NCBI GenBank assembly: GCA_902779575.1 | Contig: CACZBW010000024.1 | Coordinates: 1-55,725 of the forward strand | Length of the DNA stretch: 55,725 bases | Direction: 5' to 3' | Source: an uncultured Lachnospiraceae bacterium | GTDB lineage: Bacteria > Bacillota > Clostridia > Lachnospirales > Lachnospiraceae | Shown here: positions 1 through 8,411 of the stretch, in pieces | Position numbering within the stretch: position 1 is the stretch's first letter | Layout of the letters: each line of letters opens with the position of its first letter | Notes under the pieces: generated by a model | Told to the model about the DNA's origin: nothing | The model's input: the letters and a program-made list of their open reading frames with translations, nothing else | Database searches by the model: none | Made by a program: the position numbers and the translations under genes

Positions 1-335
1 ACAGGGCAGATCCATTCATAAACTATATTCAATTGTCAAGGTACAAACTTTTATGATCGCTAAGCCGGGAACATCCTGACTTTTGGCGACCTAATCATAA
101 TATGATTACAGCACCAAAACTTTGTCCACACGTCGTGCTTGCACGTAAGTGGGGACAAGAGTTTCTGGCGCGCCCCACATGAGCAAGTAGTGGGGTAGGG
201 GCCCCGCGGATTGCGAATGGAGGGCAGGATTGTGGGAGCGCGAAGCGCGGAGCAATCCGTAATCATATTATTATATAATATACCACAGATACGCGCAGTT
301 CTGTGCGCGAAAAACTTTGATAAGGAATAAGTGTG
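1..335. other. Leader/intergenic region, structured, no gene recognised
   Basis: No convincing coding region was found. The stretch contains several inverted repeats: a near-palindrome of TAATCAT and ATGATTA at about 92-110, GTGGGG (149-154) facing CCCCAC (173-178), and an exact 8-bp pair CGGATTGC (207-214) and GCAATCCG (252-259). An AT-rich block with a TATAAT hexamer at 274-279 precedes the first gene and could be its -10 element, but no good -35 was found. The folded part could be a 5' leader RNA or the terminator of a gene to the left. No known riboswitch family was recognised. Confidence 0.4.
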
Positions 336-2228
336 ATGCAGCCAGAGAATAATAAATTCGAAGAGTTCAGCCGATACGCGGGGGAAGAGAAACTGTCCCT
401 TTACCAGCCGAAACGGCATGTCCTGCGCATGACCCTGCTGATCCTGCTTCTGCTCATTGCCGCAGCGGCTGCCGCAGGCGCGATTCTGCGTCCGGATCTG
501 GCAGCTGAACTCAGGGACCGTTTTTTTGCCTCGACAGGGATCGGCCGGACGCGGGAGCAGTCTGTTGTTTCTTCAGGAGGAGAGGCCGGAGACACAGCTG
601 AGGGCAGCGGAAACGGCGGGAGCACGGCAGCCGCGGGACAGACAGAAGCAGATACAGCCGTCGCTGCGGAACCTGAAACGGCCGCGGAGACGGAGCTTCC
701 CTTTGCCCCTCACTGCACGGAAACGACGAATCCGGCCAACCAGATCGCCTGGACAGAGATTGAGGTCAACGGGGAAACGCTGGAAAATACAGCTTCCTAT
801 ACTGCACCTTCCGAAATCAGTTTCGGATACGGGGAGGATTACCGGCAGGCGGCAGGAATCTTTACTTTCCGCGGCAACAATTTCCGGGATGACCCGACCT
901 ACGGGAATACTTTCATAAAAGAGAACCGCGTCGAGGATGTATGGTCGGTTACCACGGGCTCCCTGCAGTTCCAGGACGCGCTCTGGACCGGGAGCGGATG
1001 GACCGGGCAGCCGCTGATGCGGATGTGGACCAGGGAAGAGAAACAGTTCATGAACATGTATGACTGGGCCAAAGCGAAAGACGGCATGGTTGAAGTCATC
1101 TACGCATGCATGGACGGTTATGTCTATTTCCTGGACCTGGAAACAGGGGAGTCGACCAGGGATACGCTTTACCTGGGATTTACCTTCAAGGGAGCCGGCG
1201 CGCTGGACCCGAGAGGATATCCGCTTCTTTATCTGGGCGCGGGATACAACAGCAATCAGGGATACGCCCACACGTTCATTGTCAGCCTGATCGATCTGAG
1301 CGTCCAGTATACCTTCGGAGATACGGATCCTTTCTCGCTCCGGGGGACGGTCAGCCTCTTTGACGCGTCGCCTCTGGTTGATGCCGGGACGGATACCTTG
1401 ATCTGGCCGGGGGAGAACGGGATTCTTTATCTGGTGCATCTCAATACGCAGTATGATCCGGCTTCCGGGCAGATCTCGGTCAATCCGGACCGCTTTGTCA
1501 AATGGCATTACTACGGCGTGCGGACCAATGAGGAGACCTACTGGCTCGGCATGGAGACCAGCCCGGCGGTCTATAAAGGATATCTGTTTGTCGCCGACAA
1601 CGGCGGAGACCTGATGTGCCTGGACCTGAATACCCTGCAGCTGGTATGGACGGCGGACACGCTGGATGACTCCAACTCCACGCCGGTCCTGTCCATAGAG
1701 GACGGACATCTGTATCTTTACGTCAGCACCTCTTTTCATATCGGCTGGCGCGCCAATACAACGGCGACTGTACCGATCTGGAAGATCGACGCCGAGACCG
1801 GGGAGAAGATCTGGCAGACGGATTATGAGTGCTGCACGATCAAAGGCGTTTCGGGCGGGGTGCAGTCCACAATCGCCCTGGGCAAAGGGGAACTTGACGG
1901 ATGTATCTATGCTACGGTTTCCATGACCGGGAATCAGTCAAGCGGGGTCCTTGCCTGCATAGACTGTTCCACCGGTGAGGTAAAATGGGAGCACAGCGCT
2001 CTTTACGCCTGGTCCTCCCCTGTCTGCATCTATGATGCGAACGGAACCGGCCGCGTCCTCTACTGCAGTTCGGGCGGCACGCTCTACATCCTGGACGGAA
2101 AGACGGGAGAAGAGCTGTGTGCTTACCAGATCTCGGACGGAAATATAGAGGCTTCCCCGGCTGTGTGGAACAATTATCTGGTGGTCGGTACCAGGACATG
2201 CAGGATCCGCGGCGTCAGACTTGTCTGA
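336..2228 (+). CDS. Membrane-anchored PQQ-like beta-propeller repeat protein
   Basis: The product is a 630-residue predicted single-pass membrane protein. A short cytoplasmic N-terminus is followed by a hydrophobic segment at about residues 31-50 (MTLLILLLLIAAAAAAG) and a Gly/Ala/Glu/Thr linker to about residue 125. An extracellular domain of PQQ-binding-like beta-propeller repeats then runs to the C-terminus. Repeated blade signatures of the type 'DLETGE', 'DAETGEKIW', 'DCSTGEVKW' and 'DGKTGEEL' are visible, as is the start motif FTFRGNNFRDDP. The family is common in Clostridia and its function is unknown; it may bind a ligand or scaffold an envelope complex. A GTG at 333 directly precedes ATG 336; AAGGA at 322-326 fits the ATG better. 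No catalytic residues were identified. Confidence 0.82.
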   Translation: MQPENNKFEEFSRYAGEEKLSLYQPKRHVLRMTLLILLLLIAAAAAAGAILRPDLAAELRDRFFASTGIGRTREQSVVSSGGEAGDTAEGSGNGGSTAAAGQTEADTAVAAEPETAAETELPFAPHCTETTNPANQIAWTEIEVNGETLENTASYTAPSEISFGYGEDYRQAAGIFTFRGNNFRDDPTYGNTFIKENRVEDVWSVTTGSLQFQDALWTGSGWTGQPLMRMWTREEKQFMNMYDWAKAKDGMVEVIYACMDGYVYFLDLETGESTRDTLYLGFTFKGAGALDPRGYPLLYLGAGYNSNQGYAHTFIVSLIDLSVQYTFGDTDPFSLRGTVSLFDASPLVDAGTDTLIWPGENGILYLVHLNTQYDPASGQISVNPDRFVKWHYYGVRTNEETYWLGMETSPAVYKGYLFVADNGGDLMCLDLNTLQLVWTADTLDDSNSTPVLSIEDGHLYLYVSTSFHIGWRANTTATVPIWKIDAETGEKIWQTDYECCTIKGVSGGVQSTIALGKGELDGCIYATVSMTGNQSSGVLACIDCSTGEVKWEHSALYAWSSPVCIYDANGTGRVLYCSSGGTLYILDGKTGEELCAYQISDGNIEASPAVWNNYLVVGTRTCRIRGVRLV

Positions 2229-2343
2229 TTCTTAAGAAAGATTTCAGCTTGCTGAGGCTCTGCCGTCTGGTCACGGGATATCCGGATATGATAGAATGTT
2301 TACAGTGCTGAAAGTCGGTGCGTGAAGAAAGGAGATGACTGTT

Positions 2344-3117
2344 ATGGGACTGTTTGGAGGTTTATTTGACAAGAAGGTATGTGATCTTTGCGGAGGCGAG
2401 ATCGGGCTTCTGGGGAACAGGAAGCTGGAGGACGGAAACTGCTGCAAGCAGTGCGCCGCGAAGCTGTCGCCCTGGTTCAGCGACCGCAGGAAAAGTACGG
2501 TTCAGCAGATCAGAGAGCAGCTGGAGTACAGGGAGGAAAACCTGGAAGAAGTGAAAGCCTTCCATACGACCCGGACGATCGCCGCTGACAACTGGAATAT
2601 CCTTCTGGATGAAGGCGCCCGGAAGATGATCCTGACCAGAAATCCGCGCGGAATTGAGACGGAGAATCCTGATGTGATCAGCCTTTCCGACGTGACCGGC
2701 TGCAGTGTGAACATCGATGAGAGCGTCGATGAGATCATGCGCGAGGTCAAGCAGGGAGAAGAAACGAAGAAGGTGAGCTACCATCCCGCCCGCTACAGCC
2801 ATGATTATCAGTTCGATTACCTGATCAATGTCAATAATCCGTATTTTGATGATATGAAGTTCCGCCTGAACAGGAGCACTGTGACGATCGAACCGGTGAT
2901 TGCGGGAACGATGTTTGATCCGATGCTGAAGCCGGAATACGCGCGCTATCAGAATATCGCGAATGAGATCACGGCCGCTCTCACCGGAAAGGGAGCGCAG
3001 GCGGCGGAGGAGCCGGCTGCCGCGCCCAGAGTTGTGATCTGCCCCTACTGCAAGGCGGAGACTGAGGTCGGAGCGAGCGGAAGATGTGAATACTGCGGCG
3101 GATACATCGCCGAATAA
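2344..3117 (+). CDS. DUF4428-like zinc-finger protein with C-terminal zinc ribbon
   Basis: The 257-residue protein begins MGLFGGLF and carries an N-terminal treble-clef type Cys4 module (CDLCGGEIGLLG...CCKQCAAKL) resembling DUF4428. A soluble middle region resembles domains found with that finger, and a C-terminal zinc ribbon follows (CPYCKAE...CEYCGGYI). No transmembrane segment is visible, so it is probably cytoplasmic. An upstream ATG at 2335 touches the GGAG at 2331-2334 with no spacing, whereas ATG 2344 has a 9-nt spacer from AAAGGAG, so 2344 was chosen. The function is unknown; zinc-dependent protein binding is the conservative reading. A strong terminator lies about 80 bp downstream. 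Confidence 0.78.
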   Translation: MGLFGGLFDKKVCDLCGGEIGLLGNRKLEDGNCCKQCAAKLSPWFSDRRKSTVQQIREQLEYREENLEEVKAFHTTRTIAADNWNILLDEGARKMILTRNPRGIETENPDVISLSDVTGCSVNIDESVDEIMREVKQGEETKKVSYHPARYSHDYQFDYLINVNNPYFDDMKFRLNRSTVTIEPVIAGTMFDPMLKPEYARYQNIANEITAALTGKGAQAAEEPAAAPRVVICPYCKAETEVGASGRCEYCGGYIAE

Positions 3118-3197
3118 CCGGACTGCGGACAAAAGCCGCGCCAGAAAGCCCGTGATTTCAGTCATGGGAGGTTCACAGAACAGAACGGGATTCACAG

Positions 3198-3224
3198 GGA
3201 GACGGCGGTGCCGTCTCCTTTTTC
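3198..3224 (+). terminator. Rho-independent terminator
   Basis: A perfect 9-bp stem, GGAGACGGC (3198-3206) with GCCGTCTCC (3210-3218), a 3-nt loop and then TTTTT. It ends transcription of the zinc-finger gene. Confidence 0.85.
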
Positions 3225-3424
3225 AACGCTTTTTGCCGGATCAGACCGGGTGAAGAATATTCTCTTTCCGATGAAAAATGACAGCTGCCCACCCGAAAAA
3301 GCTTGTTTGCACTTGTTGCGGAAACAGGTCGAAGATGATATAGTTATGATGTATTTTTGCACGTTCAGACCGGCTGCCGGGATTTGCGGCAGACCGGGAT
3401 TGATGAGGATAAGGAGGAAGGGGA

Positions 3425-6400
3425 ATGGCAGTAAAGATTTGTCCGCAGTGCGGAAAGGAAATTCCTGAAAATTCGGTGGTGTGCCCGGAATGCGGACACA
3501 GCATCAGCGGTGAAAGCCCGCAGAGTTCACCCCCGGACCGGGATAACGGGAAGAAGAACGGAAAGGTTTCCGGAGGCTGGATCATTTTCTTTGATGTTCT
3601 CGCGATCGCCGCTGTGATCATCTTTGCGCTCTCCCAGTACCTGATCGGGAAGCGGGAGAAGAGAGAAGCCGCCGAGAGAGCTGAATCTGAGAGCATCGCC
3701 CAGTCAGAAAGCACGGCAAATTCGGAAGCCGCCTCCGAGGAAGAGTCGCAGGCCGCTTCGGAAGCCGCCCGGATCGCGGAGTCGGAAGCCATGTCGGAAT
3801 CCGAGATGCTGCGGCTGATTGCGGAGAGTGAGTCCGAGAGCGAATCGCTTGCACTCAGGGAGCACCTGGAGAATCTGAATTCCTACGCCGATACCATGAA
3901 GCTTTACGGCTCCAGTGCGCAGACGGGCGTGATCCAGGCCAACAACCTGCTCGATCATGTGACCGCTGTATGGTACAACAGCGTGTGCAAGATCGACGAT
4001 TACGGGACAGATGCTTACACGAAGGATGCTTCCGGGAATTTCAAAGAAGATTTCAACAGTGCCATCGCTTCCTATATGGCCAGCGATTCCTACAAGACGG
4101 AGCTGGAACTTCTTAAGGTTTCCCAGGATAAAGTGAACGGCCTGTACCAGGTGCTGAAAAACGCTCCGGCCGAATATAAGGAAGAAGCGGCGATGGTCGG
4201 CGCCATGCAGGTGAAGTTTGCAGCTGTGGTGGATTCTGCCCAGAATATTGCCGGCGATTACAACAGTGTAAAGGCTGCGCAGGAACTGAAGACCTCCGAG
4301 TTTGAGGAAGCGTATGCGAAGTATACGGAAAGCATACCGCAGGCACAGCTGATCGAAGGTGAGACGGAAACGCTCTCCTATGATTTCCGCTATATGGATT
4401 TCGGCATGACTTCCGATGAGGTTGAGCGCGCGGAGCAGGAGAATTACGGACTGACCACGACCGCCACCGACTGGAGTGTGGATTACGAGAATGTATGGTT
4501 CAGCCCGGATCTGAACGGTTCCCTGCATTATCACCTGGATGATTTCAGATGCGTGGATTACGTCCGGATCAGCCTGGATCCTTCGGTATCGCAGGAGGAC
4601 GCATATGCGCTTGTGACCTCCTGGTACGGATCGGACTTTGACGGGGAGGCGAAAGTTGCGTCTGACGGCGAGCGTCCGGAGATCCTGGTCGAAGTGCTTA
4701 CGACCGGTGAGGAGAGCAGATTCGGATCGACAGATATCTATCTGGCTCCTGAAAACATGGAGGATATCAATGCAGGACTTCCCGGCGAGACCGCTGCGGC
4801 AACTTCGGAAGGCGCAGTCGTTCAGGCCGAGACAGATCCGCTGAGCGCTTCCCTGGATGTTCTCAAGGTGGAGCAGGCTCTTTCAGAGGCTCTGGCACTT
4901 CAGGAGGCCGGAACAGAAGCCGATACAGAAGCTGATACGATAGCGGCTCTGCCGGCCGGGACGGAAGCGGACCTTCCGGCGGTCGGCGATGAGACGGAGG
5001 CAGAGACGGCTGCCGCTGCTCTTTCCGATACAGAAGCCGAAACTGCGGCAGTGACAGCAGAAACAGAGGCCGGGACCACGGCGGTAACGGCGGCAACAGA
5101 GGCCGAGACCATGGCAGTGACGGCGGCGACAGAGGCCGAGACCATGGCGGTAACAGCGGCAACGGAAGCTGAGACCATGGCAGTGACAGCGGCAACGGAA
5201 GCTGAGACCATGGCAGTGACGGCGGCAACGGAAGCCGAGACTATGGCGGTGACGGCAGCAACGGAAGCCGAGACCATGGCAGTGACGGCGGCAACGGAAG
5301 CTGAGACACCGGCCGTGACAGCAGGGACAGAGGCAGAGACTCCTGCGGTGACAGCAGGGACGGAAGCTGAAACGTCTGCAGCAGCAGGAACAGAAGCAGA
5401 GATTCCTGCTTTGACAGCCGCAACAGAAGCTGAAACAAGGACAGTTCTGTCTGCGGGAGATGAAACAGAGGATGAGACCGAGGCCGAAACCGAGACCGAA
5501 TCAGAAGCTGTGCACACGGACCCTACCGGGGCCGCCGCAGCTGAAACGGAGACTGAGGCGGCCGCAGCTGCAGTAACACAGACTGAAGCGGAAGTGGTTG
5601 AATCTTCATTAACAGAACAGGAAACGACTGCAGCGCCGTCAGCCGGGACTGAGGCGGAAACTGTAATGGCAGCCGCGACGGAGACTGAGGCGGAAGCCAT
5701 AGGGACAATTGCAGTCGAGACAGAGATGGAAGTCATTGAGACGGCAGCAGGAACTGAGGCGGAGCCCGTAGCTGCGGCCACCGCTGAAACCGAAGTGGAA
5801 GTGATTGAAGCCGCCGCAGAAACTGAAGCGGAAGTTGTTACACCGGCCGCCGCTGAAACTGAGGCGGAAGTTGCTGCACCGGCCGCCGCAGAAACTGAGG
5901 CGGAAGCTGCTGCCCCGGCCGCTGTTGAAACCGAGGCGGAAGCTGCTGCACCGGCCGCTGTTGAAACTGAGGTGGAAGTTGCTGCACCGGCCGCCGTTGA
6001 AACCGAGGCAGAAGCAGCTGAGACAGAAACAGCTGTCACCGCGGAGGCTGAATCTGAGACTTTAACTGAGAAGAGCGAAGCTGTCTCTCTTGCTATTGCG
6101 GATCACAGTGACAAAGCAGTGCAGGAGACAGAAAAGGTTCCGGTTACCCTGGCCCTGTCTGGTATTCAGAAGGAATCGGATACAGAAGCAGGGGTGCTCC
6201 CGCTTGCATTGTCAGGAGCCGATAAACAGTCGGATACAGAGCGTGAAACCGTAGCGCTTGCCCTGGCCGGCAGCAGAGAACAGGAAGACGGAGAGGGTTC
6301 AGACGAGACCGGCGCCCCCGAAGAGGCTCCTGCGGCAGAAGAGATTTCCGCTGTTGAGGAAGAAACGGAAGAACTCCGCGTGTTCTGGTCGGATTCCGGA

Positions 6401-7219
6401 GAGGATGAAACCGATAACTGGGTGGAGCTGGATCAGAAAGCTGCGCAGCTTGTAACGCTGGCGATCGCTTCCCACGAGAGCGAAGAACAGACGGAAGCGG
6501 CGGAAACAGCTGTCGAAGCGGCAGAAACGGAAGCAGCTTCGGAAGAGACGGAAGCGGCAGCAATTGCAGAAGCGGCAGAGACAGAATCAGTTGTCGAAGA
6601 AGCAGTTACGGAAGCCGAAGCAGTTGTTGAAGAAACAGTTACAGAAGCCGAAGCAGTTGTCGAAGAAGCAGTTACAGAAGCCGAAGCAGTTGTCGAAGAA
6701 GCAGTTACAGAAGCTGAAGCAGTTGCCGAAGAAGCAGTTACAGAAGCTGAGACAGTTGCCGAAGAAGCAGTAACCGAGACTGCAGAAGCCGCAGTGGAAG
6801 AGACAGAAGAAGAAACAGAAACGGAGATTGCTGAAGAGACAGAAGCCGCCGCAGAAGAGGCGGAGACCGCAGCTGAGACGGTTCCGGAAGCCGGAAAAGC
6901 CGAGCAGGCAGCGACAGAAGCCGGTAACGCAGCGCTCGCGGGAATTCAGGCAGGTCTTTCAGCGGAAGCAGAGACTGAGACAGGTACAGTTGTAGGAACT
7001 GCGTCCGAAGCCGGAACAGAGGCGAGTGAAGCAGTGCTTGCAGGGCTGAAGAAGGAAGCGGAACTTACGGAAGAAGATACAGAGGATGAGACGGAAGCCG
7101 ATACAGAGGCCGAGACCGAAACAGAAAGCGAACAGGAAGAGGGAGCAGGCTTTCTGACACTGCTCCGGGCAGGCATGCCCTCTGGCAGAACGCCTCTCTT
7201 TGATCTGTTTTCTGAGTGA
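3425..7219 (+). CDS. Giant zinc-ribbon membrane protein with acidic Glu/Thr/Ala repeat tail
   Basis: This 1264-residue protein starts with a zinc ribbon (C6, C9, C20, C23; CPQCGKEIPEN), then one transmembrane helix at about residues 51-74. A Ser/Glu/Ala-rich coiled segment follows to about 140 and a globular-looking region to about 430. The last 800 residues are low complexity, dominated by Glu, Thr, Ala and Val, with at least three in-frame tandem arrays of 11- or 12-residue units. The tail ends in a short neutral sequence (SGRTPLFDLFSE). Topology by the positive-inside rule puts the ribbon inside and the acidic tail outside. The start has an AGGAGG-type site just upstream. Function is unknown. 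The repeat number is probably variable between strains, and the tail resembles wall-spanning or mucin-like stalks, but it has no LPXTG sorting signal. Confidence 0.8.
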   Translation: MAVKICPQCGKEIPENSVVCPECGHSISGESPQSSPPDRDNGKKNGKVSGGWIIFFDVLAIAAVIIFALSQYLIGKREKREAAERAESESIAQSESTANSEAASEEESQAASEAARIAESEAMSESEMLRLIAESESESESLALREHLENLNSYADTMKLYGSSAQTGVIQANNLLDHVTAVWYNSVCKIDDYGTDAYTKDASGNFKEDFNSAIASYMASDSYKTELELLKVSQDKVNGLYQVLKNAPAEYKEEAAMVGAMQVKFAAVVDSAQNIAGDYNSVKAAQELKTSEFEEAYAKYTESIPQAQLIEGETETLSYDFRYMDFGMTSDEVERAEQENYGLTTTATDWSVDYENVWFSPDLNGSLHYHLDDFRCVDYVRISLDPSVSQEDAYALVTSWYGSDFDGEAKVASDGERPEILVEVLTTGEESRFGSTDIYLAPENMEDINAGLPGETAAATSEGAVVQAETDPLSASLDVLKVEQALSEALALQEAGTEADTEADTIAALPAGTEADLPAVGDETEAETAAAALSDTEAETAAVTAETEAGTTAVTAATEAETMAVTAATEAETMAVTAATEAETMAVTAATEAETMAVTAATEAETMAVTAATEAETMAVTAATEAETPAVTAGTEAETPAVTAGTEAETSAAAGTEAEIPALTAATEAETRTVLSAGDETEDETEAETETESEAVHTDPTGAAAAETETEAAAAAVTQTEAEVVESSLTEQETTAAPSAGTEAETVMAAATETEAEAIGTIAVETEMEVIETAAGTEAEPVAAATAETEVEVIEAAAETEAEVVTPAAAETEAEVAAPAAAETEAEAAAPAAVETEAEAAAPAAVETEVEVAAPAAVETEAEAAETETAVTAEAESETLTEKSEAVSLAIADHSDKAVQETEKVPVTLALSGIQKESDTEAGVLPLALSGADKQSDTERETVALALAGSREQEDGEGSDETGAPEEAPAAEEISAVEEETEELRVFWSDSGEDETDNWVELDQKAAQLVTLAIASHESEEQTEAAETAVEAAETEAASEETEAAAIAEAAETESVVEEAVTEAEAVVEETVTEAEAVVEEAVTEAEAVVEEAVTEAEAVAEEAVTEAETVAEEAVTETAEAAVEETEEETETEIAEETEAAAEEAETAAETVPEAGKAEQAATEAGNAALAGIQAGLSAEAETETGTVVGTASEAGTEASEAVLAGLKKEAELTEEDTEDETEADTEAETETESEQEEGAGFLTLLRAGMPSGRTPLFDLFSE
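5064..5375 (+). repeat. 33-bp coding tandem repeat array
   Basis: About nine consecutive 33-bp units encode the 11-residue unit ATEAETMAVTA and its variants (six with ETM, then ETP and ETS versions). Units differ mainly at synonymous positions (gcagtgacg/gcggtaaca). This indicates expansion by slippage or unequal crossover, with the protein sequence under selection. Confidence 0.85.
5810..6025 (+). repeat. 36-bp coding tandem repeat array
   Basis: About six 36-bp units encode 12-residue units of the form AAxETEAExxAP. It is the second, differently phased array in the same reading frame. Confidence 0.8.
6590..6787 (+). repeat. 33-bp coding tandem repeat array
   Basis: Six units of 33 bp encode VVEEAVTEAEA-type 11-mers. 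Copies are nearly identical at the DNA level, suggesting a recent expansion. Confidence 0.83.
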
Positions 7220-7271
7220 CCCGCAGTTCAGCCTGAACGTATTCGCAGGATTTGACACAGAGGAGAGACAG

Positions 7272-8294
7272 ATGAAAGCAATCAGACTTGCACAGCCTGG
7301 CGTTATCGATTGTATTGAGAAAGAGAAACCGGTCCCGGGAAAAGGCGAAGCTCTGATCCGGATCAGGACGGCGGGAATCTGCGGAAGCGATATCGGCGCC
7401 TTTCGCGGGAAAAACCAGCTTGTTACCTATCCCAGGGTTATCGGGCATGAGCTGGCCGGCGTGATTGAGTCTGTCCCGGAGGACAATCCGAAGGGTCTGA
7501 AGGCGGGAGATGAAGTTATCATCGATCCCTATCTTTACTGCGGGAAATGCTACCCCTGCAGGATCGGAAGGACAAACTGCTGCACGGACCTGCATGTTCT
7601 GGGCGTTCATGTAGACGGCGGAATGGCGGAATATTTCTGCCACCCCGCGGATATGCTGGTGAGAAAGCCTGCGGAGATGGACTGGAATCTGGCCGCCATG
7701 GCCGAACCGCTCACCATCTCCCTGCATGGGATTCACAGAGGCGGGCTGAAGGCCGGAGAATACTGTGTGGTGATCGGTGCGGGCCCGATCGGCCTGCTGG
7801 CCGCCATGGTGGCGGAGGCCTACGGGGCGCATGCGATTCTTCTGGACCTGGTACAGGAACGCCTTGATTTTGCAAAAGGCCTGGGCGTTGAATATATCGT
7901 GAATTCCGGTCTTGAGGACCCCGTGAAGGCGGTGGCCGCGATCACCGGAGGAGAGATGGCCCAGCAGGTTATGGAGTGCAGCGGCGCGAATCCGGCGATT
8001 CAGATGACGCTGGATCTGGTAAGCCACGCAGGAAGGATCACGCTGACCGGATGGCCGGCGAAGGATACCCTTCTTCCGACCGGAACCATCACGAGAAAAG
8101 AAGTTGATATCCGCGGCGCGCGTACCAGCGCCGGGGAATTTGAGGAAGCTATCGAACTGATCTGCAGCGGCAGAATCGACATCGGGAAGATTCTCACGAA
8201 GGTGATAACGCTGGACGAGGCGCCGGCAGTGATCCGGGATATCGATAAGAATCCGGGGAATTATATGAAAGTAGTAGTGCAGACCGGCCTTTGA
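7272..8294 (+). CDS. Zinc-dependent medium-chain alcohol/polyol dehydrogenase
   Basis: The 340-residue protein has the full MDR (GroES-like plus Rossmann) architecture. Catalytic zinc ligands C37, H59 and E60 sit in GICGSD and GHELAG, and structural zinc cysteines are C90, C93, C96 and C104. The nucleotide-binding loop GAGPIGLL is at about residue 170. An Asp at the end of the second Rossmann strand (ILLDL) suggests NAD(H) rather than NADP(H). It resembles sorbitol/threonine dehydrogenase-type enzymes; the exact substrate cannot be assigned. ATG 7272 was chosen over a further-upstream start because AGGAG at 7261-7265 is correctly spaced and homologues begin MKA. It is convergent with the alpha-glucosidase gene. 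Confidence 0.88.
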   Translation: MKAIRLAQPGVIDCIEKEKPVPGKGEALIRIRTAGICGSDIGAFRGKNQLVTYPRVIGHELAGVIESVPEDNPKGLKAGDEVIIDPYLYCGKCYPCRIGRTNCCTDLHVLGVHVDGGMAEYFCHPADMLVRKPAEMDWNLAAMAEPLTISLHGIHRGGLKAGEYCVVIGAGPIGLLAAMVAEAYGAHAILLDLVQERLDFAKGLGVEYIVNSGLEDPVKAVAAITGGEMAQQVMECSGANPAIQMTLDLVSHAGRITLTGWPAKDTLLPTGTITRKEVDIRGARTSAGEFEEAIELICSGRIDIGKILTKVITLDEAPAVIRDIDKNPGNYMKVVVQTGL

Positions 8295-8350
8295 AAAGAA
8301 TGAAATATCTTTGTCCGGAGGATCGGGAACAGGAACAGACAGATATAAGA

Positions 8351-8396
8351 ATGCCCGGGTTCGGGACCTGAAAGGGTTCCGGATCCGGGCATTTCT
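8351..8396. terminator. Probable bidirectional terminator
   Basis: ATGCCCGG (8351-8358) pairs with CCGGGCAT (8385-8392) between two convergent genes. T-rich sequence follows on the + strand only briefly, so efficiency is uncertain. Confidence 0.55.
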
Positions 8397-8411
8397 GACG
8401 TATAGGACGGG

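Noticed and set aside
4900-6039. Long minus-strand open frame rich in Ser/Ala/Val
   Set aside because: It is the mirror of the Glu/Thr/Ala repeat codons of the + strand gene; it has no ribosome site or independent domain.
5064-6787. CRISPR-like spaced repeats
   Set aside because: Units are contiguous, coding, and have no unique spacers; no cas genes in the window.
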